DNA from: Hydrogenophaga pseudoflava
GTDB lineage: Bacteria; Pseudomonadota; Gammaproteobacteria; Burkholderiales; Burkholderiaceae_C
DNA: 64,000 bases
Assembly (NCBI RefSeq): GCF_031020795.1
Contig: NZ_JAVHJP010000006.1
Span: 124,001 to 188,000, forward strand
Direction: 5' to 3'
Below are positions 1 through 9,099 of the stretch, piece by piece; the stretch's first letter is position 1; each line of letters starts with the position of its first letter. The notes beneath the pieces are model-generated. The model was not told the DNA's origin, ran no database searches, and saw nothing but the letters and a program-made list of their open reading frames with translations. The translations under genes and the position numbers were made by a program.

Positions 1-1
1 C

Positions 2-121
2 AAGGCCCACAACCCGGTGCAGGACATGTACCTGCGCAAGGTCGAGAACAAGGAAAACAAGGTCATCGGCATCGCCCAGAAGGCCGTGGCCGACTCGGGC
101 GCCGGCTGCAAACTGAGCTAA
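2..121 (+). CDS. Liv-type ABC transporter substrate-binding protein, C-terminal end (partial)
   Basis: Only the last 39 codons and the TAA stop are in the window; the gene begins upstream. The tail has a conserved-looking VQDMYLRKVE stretch and ends Gly-Cys-Lys-Leu-Ser, as in periplasmic binding proteins of the branched-chain amino acid (LivK/UrtA) family. It is followed in the same direction by two permeases and two ATPases, so it is read as the binding protein of that transporter. The ligand cannot be told from this piece; the pobA neighbourhood makes an aromatic acid as plausible as an amino acid. Confidence 0.8.
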   Translation, partial: KAHNPVQDMYLRKVENKENKVIGIAQKAVADSGAGCKLS

Positions 122-137
122 CCCCCGCGCTGCCTTC

Positions 138-163
138 GGCATCACCCCCCAGGGGGCGATGCC
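138..163 (+). promoter_or_regulatory. GC-rich hairpin between binding-protein and permease genes
   Basis: Inverted repeat GGCATC ... GATGCC (138-143 with 158-163) encloses a second C-run/G-run stem (145-150 with 152-156). There is no T-run after it, so it is not a clean intrinsic terminator. Its place, 17 nt after the binding-protein stop and 50 nt before livH, suits an RNA-stabilising or partial-termination element that keeps the binding protein more abundant than the membrane parts. That role is inferred. Confidence 0.5.
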
Positions 164-214
164 AGCCGCCCGGCAGAGCCGGTTCGGCGGCATCCTTGAC
201 CTCTTGGGTCTGCC

Positions 215-1078
215 ATGGACTTCGCCAACTTCCTCATTCAACTGCTCAACAGCCTGCAGTACGGGCTGCTGCTGTTCATGCTGGCCGCAGGCCTGACGCT
301 GATCTTCGGCATCATGGGTGTGGTCAACCTCGCACACGGCAGCTTCTACATGCTGGGCGCCTACCTGGCCTGGGCACTGACGGCACAGTTCGGCAGCCTC
401 ACGCTGGCCATCGTCGTGGGCTGTCTGCTCGCGGTGGCGTTCGGCTGGCTGCTGGAGTGGTTGCTGTTCCGGCACTTCTACCACCGGGACCACCTCGACC
501 AGGTGCTGCTGACCTTCGGCCTCATCTACATCTTTGAAGAAGTCCGCTCCCTTTTCTGGGGCGACGACGTGCACTCGGTGGCCGTGCCCGAAGCGGTGAG
601 CCAGTCGATCCAGCTGACCGAGAACCTGTCCTACCCGGTCTACCGGCTGGTGGTCTCGGGCGTCTGCATCGCACTCGCGCTCGGTCTCTACGGCCTGATC
701 AGCAGGACGCGGCTGGGCATGAAGATCCGCGCCGGCGCGTTCAACCGGGAAATGACCGAAGCCCTGGGCATCAACATCCGCCTCATCCACGGGGTCGTGT
801 TCGCGCTGGGCGTGGCGCTGGCGGCCGTGGCGGGCATGGTCGCCTCGCCGATCTCCAGCGTCTACCCCGGCATGGGCAGCTCCGTGCTGATCATGTGCTT
901 CGTGGTGGTCGTGATCGGCGGCATCGGGTCGGTGCGGGGCGCCCTCGTCGCGGCCCTGCTGGTCGGCCTGGTCGACACCTTCGGCAAGGTGCTGCTTCCG
1001 CAGGTCGCCGGTATGGCGGTCTATATGCTGATGGCGGGCGTGCTGCTCTACAAGCCGGAAGGGCTGTTCAAACAATGA
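215..1078 (+). CDS. livH: Branched-chain amino acid/aromatic ABC transporter permease (LivH type)
   Basis: A 287-residue, very hydrophobic protein with about eight membrane spans, the usual size for LivH. Family signatures seen include the N-terminal LIFGIMGVVNLAHGSFYMLG region and the GGIGSVRGALVAALLVGLVD segment near the C-terminus. It forms one half of the inner-membrane channel with the next gene. ATG at 215 follows a 93-nt gap holding a hairpin; no strong ribosome site is evident. The stop overlaps the next start (ATGA), so the two permeases are translationally coupled. Confidence 0.93.
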   Translation: MDFANFLIQLLNSLQYGLLLFMLAAGLTLIFGIMGVVNLAHGSFYMLGAYLAWALTAQFGSLTLAIVVGCLLAVAFGWLLEWLLFRHFYHRDHLDQVLLTFGLIYIFEEVRSLFWGDDVHSVAVPEAVSQSIQLTENLSYPVYRLVVSGVCIALALGLYGLISRTRLGMKIRAGAFNREMTEALGINIRLIHGVVFALGVALAAVAGMVASPISSVYPGMGSSVLIMCFVVVVIGGIGSVRGALVAALLVGLVDTFGKVLLPQVAGMAVYMLMAGVLLYKPEGLFKQ

Positions 1079-2085
1079 GTGCCGCCAAAGCCACCCTCGA
1101 AATGCTGCCGCGCTCCATCCAGGCCATCCTGGTGATCGGCGCGCTCGCCCTCGCCGCCTTTCCGTTGATCCCGCTGGACAGCCGCGACTTCTACCTGCAA
1201 ATGCTCTCGCAGATGATGATCCTGGCGATCTTCGCGATGAGCCTGGACCTGCTGCAGGGCGTGACGGGACTTGTGTCGCTGGGCCATGCGGCCTACTTCG
1301 GCCTGGCTGGTTACGCGCTGGCCTTCCTCACACCGCCCGATACCCCCATCGCGCTGTGGTGGAGCCTGCCGCTGGCGGCCGCGGGCGCCGGCCTGGCCGC
1401 GCTGGTGATCGGCTTCTTCGTGGTCCGCACCCACGGCATCTACTTCATCATGGTGACCATGGCCTTCGCGCAGATGGTCTTCTACCTGTTCTTCGACAAC
1501 AAGGCGCTGGGCGGCTCGGACGGCCTCTACGTCAACTTCCGTCCCGACGCTTCCGCCATCGGCCTGGACCTGGAGAACAAGACCCACTTCTACTACTTCA
1601 CCTTGGCGGTGCTGGTCGGCGTCTACCTGTTTCTGCGCCGCGTGCTGTTCTCGCCCTTCGGCCGTGTGCTCGCGGGCATCCGCGTCAACGAGCACCGGCT
1701 GCGCGCCGTGGGCTACGGCAGCTTCGGCTACAAGCTGGCCGCCTTCACGCTGGCCGGCACACTGGCCGGCGTGGCGGGCTACCTCTGGGCCGCACAGACC
1801 GGCTTCGTGAACCCCGAGCTCATGGGCTTTCACATGAGTGCGCACGCGATCATGATGGTCATCCTCGGCGGCATGGGCAACTTCGCCGGCGCCATCGTCG
1901 GCGCCTTCAGTTTCGAGTATGTGATGCACGTCTTCAAGGACCTGCCCGCCATGGGCGGCTTCGAGACCGGCAAACACTGGCAGCTCTGGATGGGCCTGTT
2001 CATCGTGCTGGTCGTGATCGTGGCGCCACGCGGCCTGCTGGGCCTGGCCGAGAAGTTCCTGAACCGCAAGGAGACGTCCCGATGA
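1075..2085 (+). CDS. livM: Branched-chain amino acid/aromatic ABC transporter permease (LivM type)
   Basis: A 336-residue multi-span membrane protein. Typical LivM features are the GVTGLVSLGHAAYFGLAGY segment in the first third and the VILGGMGNFAGAIVGAF loop near the C-terminus, which contacts the ATPases. The start at 1075 is chosen because its ATGA overlaps the livH stop; the frame is open further upstream but that part lies inside livH. The stop overlaps the livG start in the same way. It is the second channel subunit of the importer. Confidence 0.93.
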   Translation: MSAAKATLEMLPRSIQAILVIGALALAAFPLIPLDSRDFYLQMLSQMMILAIFAMSLDLLQGVTGLVSLGHAAYFGLAGYALAFLTPPDTPIALWWSLPLAAAGAGLAALVIGFFVVRTHGIYFIMVTMAFAQMVFYLFFDNKALGGSDGLYVNFRPDASAIGLDLENKTHFYYFTLAVLVGVYLFLRRVLFSPFGRVLAGIRVNEHRLRAVGYGSFGYKLAAFTLAGTLAGVAGYLWAAQTGFVNPELMGFHMSAHAIMMVILGGMGNFAGAIVGAFSFEYVMHVFKDLPAMGGFETGKHWQLWMGLFIVLVVIVAPRGLLGLAEKFLNRKETSR

Positions 2086-2846
2086 GCGATGTCGCCCTGC
2101 TCGCGGCGGACAAGCTGACCAAGCGCTTCGGCGGCCTCGCCGCCGTCAACGAAGTCTCGGTCAAGCTCTACCGCGACCACCTGCACGCCGTCATCGGCCC
2201 CAACGGTGCTGGCAAGTCCACCCTGACCAACCTGCTCTCGGGCGACCTGCAGCCCACCTCCGGCAAGATCCTGTTCGGCGGCGAAGAGACTGCGGGCCAC
2301 ACGCCTGAGTCGATCTCGCGCCTGGGCCTGGGCCGCAGCTACCAGAAGACCAACATTTTCCTGCCCTTCACCGTCTGGGAGAACGTGCGCCTGGCTGCGC
2401 AGTCGCGCGAGCGCCACGCGCCCTGGAACCCGCTGCACTGGCTGCGCTCGGCGGCGTCCATGGCGGCGGTGAACCAGCGCTGCGAGCGCGCCATCGAGCT
2501 CGCAGGCCTCACCCACCGCGCGCAGACCGTCGCCGCCACCATCAGCCACGGCGAACAGCGCCAGCTCGAAATTGCGATGACGCTGGCCACCGAGCCGACC
2601 GTGCTGCTGCTCGACGAACCGCTGGCCGGCATGGGCCAGGCCGAGGCCGAGCGCATGGTCGAGCTGCTGCTCAAGCTCAAGAAGGACCACGCCATGATGC
2701 TGGTCGAACACGACATGGACGCGGTCTTCGCGCTGGCCGACCAGCTGACCGTGATGGTCAACGGCCAGGTGATCGCCAGTGGCACACCGGCCGAGGTGCG
2801 CGCCGACCCGCAGGTGCAGGCGGCCTACCTGGGGGACGGGCACTGA
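2082..2846 (+). CDS. livG: ABC transporter ATP-binding protein (LivG type)
   Basis: A 254-residue ATPase. Walker A GPNGAGKST is at residues 39-47, the signature is the LivG-style SHGEQRQLEIA, and Walker B reads LLLLDEP followed by the usual LAGM. The switch histidine is in MLVEHDMD. Together with LivF it powers uptake through the LivHM channel. The ATG at 2082 overlaps the livM stop by 4 nt. Nothing is missing compared with the family. Confidence 0.95.
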   Translation: MSDVALLAADKLTKRFGGLAAVNEVSVKLYRDHLHAVIGPNGAGKSTLTNLLSGDLQPTSGKILFGGEETAGHTPESISRLGLGRSYQKTNIFLPFTVWENVRLAAQSRERHAPWNPLHWLRSAASMAAVNQRCERAIELAGLTHRAQTVAATISHGEQRQLEIAMTLATEPTVLLLDEPLAGMGQAEAERMVELLLKLKKDHAMMLVEHDMDAVFALADQLTVMVNGQVIASGTPAEVRADPQVQAAYLGDGH

Positions 2847-2847
2847 C

Positions 2848-3561
2848 ATGACGACGCCGCTGATCCAGGCCACCGGCCTGCACACCCACTACGGCCAGAG
2901 CCACATCCTGCGCGGCATCGACTTCACCGTCGGCCAGGGCCAGACCATCGGCCTGATGGGCCGCAACGGCATGGGCAAGACCACCCTGCTCAAGTCGCTC
3001 ATGGGCATCGTCAAGCCCAGCGGCGGCACGGTGCAGATCAAGGGCCAACCCATGACCGGCGCCCCCACCTTCGAGATCGCGCGGCAAGGCATCGCCTACG
3101 TGCCCGAAGGGCGCGGCATCTTCGGCAACCTGAGCGTGAAGGAAAACCTGCAGATGGCGGCCCGTGCCGGCACCCGCGGCCAGCGCGACTGGACCTACGA
3201 GCGTGTGCTCGAAACCTTTCCGCGCCTGGCCGAACGCCTGGGCCACGGCGGGCAACAGCTCAGCGGCGGCGAGCAGCAGATGCTGACCATCGGCCGTGCG
3301 CTCATGACCAACCCCGACGTGCTGATCCTCGACGAGGCGACCGAGGGCCTGGCGCCGCTGATCGCGCGCGAGATCTGGCGCATCTGCGGCCTGATCCGCG
3401 AGTCCGGCATCAGCAGCATCATCGTGGACAAGGCGTGGAAGCAGGTCACGCAGATCACCGACCGCAATGTCATCCTCGTCAAGGGCGAGGTGGTGTTCGA
3501 AGGTTCGTCGGACGAACTGCTGGCCAGACCCGAACTGCTGGAACAGTACCTGGGCGTCTGA
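2848..3561 (+). CDS. livF: ABC transporter ATP-binding protein (LivF type)
   Basis: A 237-residue ATPase. Walker A GRNGMGKTT is at residues 38-46, followed by the family-typical IAYVPEGRGIFGNLSV, the signature LSGGEQQML and Walker B VLILDEATEGLAP. One departure from LivF: the switch region reads IIVDKAWKQV, so the usual EQ/His position is Asp-Lys. The start at 2848 lies 1 nt after the livG stop. The gene ends 6 nt from the convergent IclR gene and no terminator is visible between them. Confidence 0.94.
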   Translation: MTTPLIQATGLHTHYGQSHILRGIDFTVGQGQTIGLMGRNGMGKTTLLKSLMGIVKPSGGTVQIKGQPMTGAPTFEIARQGIAYVPEGRGIFGNLSVKENLQMAARAGTRGQRDWTYERVLETFPRLAERLGHGGQQLSGGEQQMLTIGRALMTNPDVLILDEATEGLAPLIAREIWRICGLIRESGISSIIVDKAWKQVTQITDRNVILVKGEVVFEGSSDELLARPELLEQYLGV

Positions 3562-3567
3562 AGCGGC

Positions 3568-4335
3568 TCAGAGCAGCGGCCGCAGTTCGCGCGCCGCATC
3601 CAGCAGCAGCGGCAGCAGGTCCTGCCGCATCACCTCGGGCACCAGGCGCTCGGGCGACGCGACCACATTGAGCGCCGCCACCGTCTGGCCCTTCATGTTG
3701 CGCAGCGGCACGGCCAGCGCGTGCACGCCCAGCTCGTGCTCCTCGCTGGCCACCGCAAAGTCGTCGGCTTTCACCTGCGCCACGATGGCGCGCAAAGCCT
3801 TGTGGTCCACCGTGGTTTTCGGCGTGAGGCGCGGCAGCTCGCGGCCCTTGAGCCAGGCGGCGAACTGCGCCTTGGTCATGGCCGCCAGCAGCACCCGCCC
3901 GGTGGAGGTGGCGTGCACCGGCAGCCGCGCGCCCAGGTGCAGGCCGTAGGCCATCAGCCGCTGCCCGCCCACCGCCGCACTGCGCGCCACGATCACCACC
4001 TCCTCGCCGTCCAGCACCACCGCCGAGAAGGACTCGCGTGTCTGCGCCGCCAGCCGGTTGAGTGTGGGCTGCAGCAGGCGCGGCAGCCGGGCCGAGGCCA
4101 GGTAGCTGCCCGAGAAGCGCAGCACCTTGGCCGAGAGCCAGTAGTGCGTGCCATCGGTGTCCAGGTAGCCGAGGTAGGCCAGCGTGAGCAGATGGCGCCG
4201 CGCGGCGGCGCGCGTCAGGCCTGCGCGCTCGGCCGCCTGGGTGGCGTTCAGCCGCTGGCGCTCGGTATCGAAACTCTCTAGCACGGCCATGCCCTTGGCC
4301 ATGCCTTCGATGAAATCCGCCTTGGCGATTTCCAT
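3568..4335 (-). CDS. IclR family transcriptional regulator, likely regulator of pobA
   Basis: A 255-residue protein of IclR layout: an N-terminal winged helix (residues about 15-75, with LNATQAAERAGLTRAAARRH as the recognition-helix region) and a C-terminal effector domain with GARLPVHATSTGRVLLAA. It is divergent from pobA, 140 bp apart, the standard arrangement for an IclR-type pobR/pcaU regulator that binds 4-hydroxybenzoate or protocatechuate and activates pobA. An inverted repeat in the gap is the likely site. The ligand is inferred from the neighbour. Confidence 0.9.
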   Translation of the reverse strand: MEIAKADFIEGMAKGMAVLESFDTERQRLNATQAAERAGLTRAAARRHLLTLAYLGYLDTDGTHYWLSAKVLRFSGSYLASARLPRLLQPTLNRLAAQTRESFSAVVLDGEEVVIVARSAAVGGQRLMAYGLHLGARLPVHATSTGRVLLAAMTKAQFAAWLKGRELPRLTPKTTVDHKALRAIVAQVKADDFAVASEEHELGVHALAVPLRNMKGQTVAALNVVASPERLVPEVMRQDLLPLLLDAARELRPLL

Positions 4336-4355
4336 GGGGTCTCCTGCGAAGTGTT

Positions 4356-5648
<1,293 letters not shown>

Positions 5649-5670
5649 CCGGCACCCGCCGCCGTTGTCA

Positions 5671-5702
5671 CCCGGACGCTGGCCTGCCGGCCGGCTTCCG
5701 GG
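5671..5702. other. GC-rich hairpin between pobA and CoA-transferase gene
   Basis: CCCGGA (5671-5676) pairs with TCCGGG (5697-5702), and an inner GGCC/GGCC pair extends the stem. There is no T-run. It could slow transcription after pobA, but that is weakly supported. Confidence 0.3.
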
Positions 5703-5715
5703 TTACAACCGGGTC

Positions 5716-6627
5716 ATGACCTTCAAGACCCAGTCGCTCTCCTCCCCCGCCGCGCTCAAGCCCCTGCGCGGCTTTCGGGTGCTCAGCCTCGCGCTGAACC
5801 TGCCCGGCCCTGCCGCCCTCATGCGCCTCAAGGCCATGGGGGCCACCTGCCTCAAAGCCGAGCCGCCCGGCCCCAAAGGCACCAGCGGGGATCCGATGGG
5901 CCAGTACAACCCGCACGCCTATGCCACCATGCACGAAGGCGTCAAGGTGCTCACCGTCGACCTCAAGACCGACAAAGGGCAACAACAGCTACACAAGGAA
6001 CTGGCCCGCACCGACGTGCTGCTGACCTCGTTCCGTCCGTCGGCGCTGCTCAAGCTCGGTCTGGGCTGGAAGGCGCTGCACAAAGCCTGTCCGGCGCTGT
6101 CAGTGGTGGCCATCGTCGGCGCCCCCGGCGCACGCGCCGAAGAGCCGGGCCACGATCTGACCTATCTGGCCGACGCTGGTCTGGTCACCGGGCTGGACCT
6201 GCCCCCGACCCTGTTCGCCGACATGGGCGGCGCGCTCATGGCCAGCGAGGCCGTGCTCAAAGCCGTGCTGGCGCAGAGGAACAGCGGCAAGGGCTCGTTC
6301 CAGGAAGTGGCGCTGAGCGACGCCGCCGCTTGGCTCGCCCTGCCCCGCAGCTGGGGGCTCACGCAAGCCCAGGGTGCCGTGGGTGGCGCGCACGCGGGCT
6401 ACCGTGTCTACCCGTGCAAGGACGGGCGCGTCGCCGTCGCCGCGCTGGAGCCGCACTTTGCAGCGTCGCTCTGTTCAGCCGCGGGAGTGCCGATGGACGG
6501 CATGGCCACTCTGTTCAAGCCCGCCACCCACCGGGCCATCGCCGGTTTCCTCGCCGGCCGGACGCGCAAGCAGTTGGACGCACTGGCGGTTGCCCGCGAC
6601 ATCCCGCTGCACACGCTCGCCCGCTGA
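5716..6627 (+). CDS. CaiB/BaiF (class III) CoA-transferase family protein, short form
   Basis: The 303-residue product carries the N-terminal family pattern (PLRGFRVLSLALNLPGPAALMRLKAMGA, then a YNPHAYATMHEGVKVLTVDLKTDKGQ segment) and a GHDLTYLADAGL stretch matching the region of the catalytic Asp. Family members usually have about 380-420 residues, so roughly 80-100 residues of the C-terminal part are absent. The frame shows no break, so it is either a short subfamily or a gene trimmed long ago. Substrate unknown; some related proteins are racemases (Amacr-like). The start at 5716 avoids an implausible upstream extension. Confidence 0.8.
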   Translation: MTFKTQSLSSPAALKPLRGFRVLSLALNLPGPAALMRLKAMGATCLKAEPPGPKGTSGDPMGQYNPHAYATMHEGVKVLTVDLKTDKGQQQLHKELARTDVLLTSFRPSALLKLGLGWKALHKACPALSVVAIVGAPGARAEEPGHDLTYLADAGLVTGLDLPPTLFADMGGALMASEAVLKAVLAQRNSGKGSFQEVALSDAAAWLALPRSWGLTQAQGAVGGAHAGYRVYPCKDGRVAVAALEPHFAASLCSAAGVPMDGMATLFKPATHRAIAGFLAGRTRKQLDALAVARDIPLHTLAR

Positions 6628-6638
6628 CGAAGGCGGCG

Positions 6639-7331
6639 TCAGTTCGCCAGCGAAAACTCCACCGCGGCCAGTGCGTGAAGGGCCGTGGTGTCGAAGGTCG
6701 GTATCGGGCTGTCTTCGGGACGGATGATCAGCGGTAGCTCGGTGCAGCCCAGCACCACACCCTGTGCACCCCGCGCCTGCAGGTCGGTGATGCAGTCGGT
6801 GAACCACCGGCGCGAGACCTCGCGAAGTTCGCCGACGCAGAGCTCCTCAAAAATGATGCGGTGGATCTCCTGGCGCTGCACCTCGTCGGGCAGCACGCAG
6901 CGGATGCCGCGCTGGGCCAGCCGCTCGACGTAGAACGCGCGTTCCATCGTGAAACGCGTGCCCATCAGGCCCACGGTGTCCAGCCCCTGCGCGAGGATAG
7001 CGTCTGCCGTCACGTCGGCGATGTGGATCAGCGGCACGTCGGTGGCGGCCTGCACCTCCGGGGCGAGCTGGTGCATGGTGTTGGTTCCGATCAGAAGGCA
7101 CTCGGCACCGGTGTCGGACAGGCGTCGCGCCGCGTCGCACAGGATGCCTGCCATACCTTCCCAGTCGCCAGCGCGCTGGCGCCGGGCAATGTCCTGGAAG
7201 TCGAGGCTGACCAGGTTCATGCGGGCACTGCTCAGGCCGCCGCGCCGGCGCGCCACCTCGCGGTTGATGATCTGGTAATACAGGGTGGTCGATTCCCAGC
7301 TCATGCCGCCGATCAATCCGATGGTCTTCAT
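6639..7331 (-). CDS. Aspartate/glutamate racemase family protein
   Basis: A 230-residue enzyme of the cofactor-independent Asp/Glu racemase superfamily. It starts MKTIGLIGGMSWESTTLYY, typical of YgeA-like amino-acid racemases. The first catalytic Cys is in the ECLLIGTNTMHQ stretch only in displaced form (GTNTMH, where many members have CNTxH), and the second is in GVVLGCTELPLI. The Thr/Ser at the first cysteine position deserves attention, since it could change or abolish racemisation. It is divergent from an Lrp/AsnC regulator, which probably controls it. Confidence 0.88.
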   Translation of the reverse strand: MKTIGLIGGMSWESTTLYYQIINREVARRRGGLSSARMNLVSLDFQDIARRQRAGDWEGMAGILCDAARRLSDTGAECLLIGTNTMHQLAPEVQAATDVPLIHIADVTADAILAQGLDTVGLMGTRFTMERAFYVERLAQRGIRCVLPDEVQRQEIHRIIFEELCVGELREVSRRWFTDCITDLQARGAQGVVLGCTELPLIIRPEDSPIPTFDTTALHALAAVEFSLAN

Positions 7332-7380
7332 GGTTCTCCTTGGTGCGTGGAATGGAGAAAGTTTCCCAGCGGCCTTGAAG

Positions 7381-7396
7381 AAATGGCTTGCCATTT
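7381..7396. promoter_or_regulatory. Inverted repeat in racemase/Lrp divergent region
   Basis: AAATGG-CTTG-CCATTT, a perfect 6-4-6 inverted repeat 50 bp from the racemase start. It is in the shared upstream region with the second repeat at 7417-7436 and is a candidate binding site for the Lrp-type regulator. Confidence 0.45.
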
Positions 7397-7416
7397 TGGG
7401 CTTCTGAAAGGCAACA

Positions 7417-7436
7417 TTGAGCATTGATTTGCTCAA
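7417..7436. promoter_or_regulatory. Perfect inverted repeat just upstream of Lrp/AsnC gene
   Basis: TTGAGCA-N6-TGCTCAA is a perfect 7-6-7 repeat ending 7 bp before the ATG at 7444. Lrp-family regulators bind such partly AT-rich dyads and often repress their own gene. The overlap with the would-be TTG start at 7417 is one reason for choosing the ATG at 7444. Confidence 0.5.
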
Positions 7437-7443
7437 ATTCACA

Positions 7444-7917
7444 ATGAAAAGAAAACTGGATGCCACAGACCGGCTGATCCTGGCGATCCTGCAGCGCAAC
7501 GCCGAAACCCCGCTGGCCGAGGTGGCCGCCGCCGTGCACCTCTCGTCCACGCCGTGCTGGCGGCGCATCCAGCGCCTGCGCGAACAGGGCTACATCACGC
7601 GCCACGTCGCCCTGGTCGACGCAGCGAAGATCAACCTTGGTGTCACCGTCTTCGTCTCGGTGCGCACCAGCCAGCACAACCAGGCCTGGTTCGAACGCTT
7701 TCGCGACGCGGTGCGCGACATCCCCGAGGTGGTGGAGCTCTACCGCATGAGCGGCGACGTGGACTACCTGATGAAGATCGTGGTGCCCGACATTGCGGCC
7801 TACGACCGCGTCTACCAACGCCTGATCCGCTCGGTGGACCTCTCGGACGTCAGCAGCAGCTTCGCCATGGAGGAACTCAAGAACACCACCGCGCTGCCGC
7901 TGGACTACGCCGACTGA
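7444..7917 (+). CDS. Lrp/AsnC family transcriptional regulator
   Basis: A 157-residue regulator of standard size: an N-terminal winged helix (LDATDRLILAILQRNAETPLAE ... HLSSTPCWRRIQRLREQGYI) and a C-terminal RAM effector/oligomer domain with the family pattern VPEVVELYRMSGDVDYLMKIV. The ATG at 7444 gives MKRKLDATD, the usual N-terminus; an in-frame TTG at 7417 would add nine residues. It is divergent from the amino-acid racemase, its probable target. Its 3' end overlaps the convergent exporter gene by 13 bp. Confidence 0.92.
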   Translation: MKRKLDATDRLILAILQRNAETPLAEVAAAVHLSSTPCWRRIQRLREQGYITRHVALVDAAKINLGVTVFVSVRTSQHNQAWFERFRDAVRDIPEVVELYRMSGDVDYLMKIVVPDIAAYDRVYQRLIRSVDLSDVSSSFAMEELKNTTALPLDYAD

Positions 7918-8981
7918 GCTTTGCCCGGTCCTTCGTCCAGGCCGCGCACCCACTCGCGCCAGATGGCCACCAGCAGCGCCATCAGCACCGGCCCCACGAA
8001 CAGGCCCACCATCCCCAGGGTGGTCACGCCGCCGACCAGGCCGAAGAAAGTCGGCAGGAACGGCAGCTTCACCGGCCCACCGACCAGGCGCGGACGCAGC
8101 GTCTTGTCAACAATGAACAGTTCGACCGATCCCCACGCGAACAGCGCCAGACCTGCCACCGCATCGCCCGATCCGACGAGATAGAGCGACACCAGGGTGA
8201 ACGAGAGCGGCGCACCACCCGGAATCATGGCCATGAAACCCGTGATCACGCCCAGCAGCACAGGCGAGGGAACCCCGGCAATCCAGTAGGCCACCCCCAG
8301 CACCACGCCTTCGCCAATCGCGATCAGGCCCATTCCCGTGACCGTGGCACTCACCGTGGCCGGCACCACCCGGGAAAAACGCTGCCAGCGCCCGGGCAAT
8401 AGGTGCTCGCCGACACGGTCCAGCTGGTCCACGATGCGTGCACCATCCTTATAAACAAAAAACAGCGTGATCAGCATGAACAGCACCAGCAGGAACAGAC
8501 CAGCAAGGTTGCCGGCGGCGGCCAGCACGGTGCGCGAGATGTTGCCCACGTGCTGTCCGGAGAGCATCTGGATCCAGGCGCCCAGGGCGTGCGGTTCGCC
8601 GAGGTGCTCACGCCACAGTGCGGCCAGCTGCGCGCCGACCCAGGGCAGCGCCTCTATCCAGGGGGGCACGGCGGCGCCGCTGCGGTTGGCTTCGATGGCC
8701 CAGCGCACAAACTCGCCGGCTTCACGCATCGCATAGTGGATGGCCACCGACAACGGCACCACCAGCACCCCGAGCACCACCAGGATGGCCAGGCTGGCCG
8801 CCATCGGGGTTCGGCCGCCGCAGCGGATCACCAGTCGCCGGTACAGCGGCCAGGTCGCAAAGCCAATGATCAGAGCAGCCAGCACCGGGACCAGAAAACC
8901 ATGAAAGAAATACACGCCTGCGGCGAGGATCAGCAGCAGCAGACCGCGGATGATGAGAGTGGCGCTGAGGACAGGAGGCAT
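7905..8981 (-). CDS. AI-2E/PerM family membrane transporter
   Basis: A 358-residue integral membrane protein with about eight spans, the usual length. Family marks include an N-terminal pair of helices, a central soluble stretch (about residues 60-190) and the C-terminal AMIPGGAPLSFTLVSLYLVGSG and LPFLPTFFGLVGGVTTLGMVGLFVGPVLMALLVAIWREW segments. The family includes the TqsA autoinducer-2 exporter and Na+/H+ antiporter-like members, so the substrate is open. The start at 8981 (MPPVLSATLIIRG) puts the first helix near the N-terminus; the longer upstream frame has no membrane-protein character. Confidence 0.9.
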   Translation of the reverse strand: MPPVLSATLIIRGLLLLILAAGVYFFHGFLVPVLAALIIGFATWPLYRRLVIRCGGRTPMAASLAILVVLGVLVVPLSVAIHYAMREAGEFVRWAIEANRSGAAVPPWIEALPWVGAQLAALWREHLGEPHALGAWIQMLSGQHVGNISRTVLAAAGNLAGLFLLVLFMLITLFFVYKDGARIVDQLDRVGEHLLPGRWQRFSRVVPATVSATVTGMGLIAIGEGVVLGVAYWIAGVPSPVLLGVITGFMAMIPGGAPLSFTLVSLYLVGSGDAVAGLALFAWGSVELFIVDKTLRPRLVGGPVKLPFLPTFFGLVGGVTTLGMVGLFVGPVLMALLVAIWREWVRGLDEGPGKAQSA

Positions 8982-9099
8982 CCGTTCAGTGTGCCAGAGG
9001 CCCCAGGTCGTCGGACCGCGAGTCCGCCAACACCCCCGCGGTGATACCTTAAGCCACGCGCTGGCCGTGTGCGCCTCGCCCAAGAACAACACCCGAGCC

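Noticed and set aside
7417..7443. TTG start for the Lrp/AsnC gene
   Set aside because: It coincides with the arm of a perfect inverted repeat, and the extra nine residues have no family match; ATG 7444 gives a normal N-terminus.
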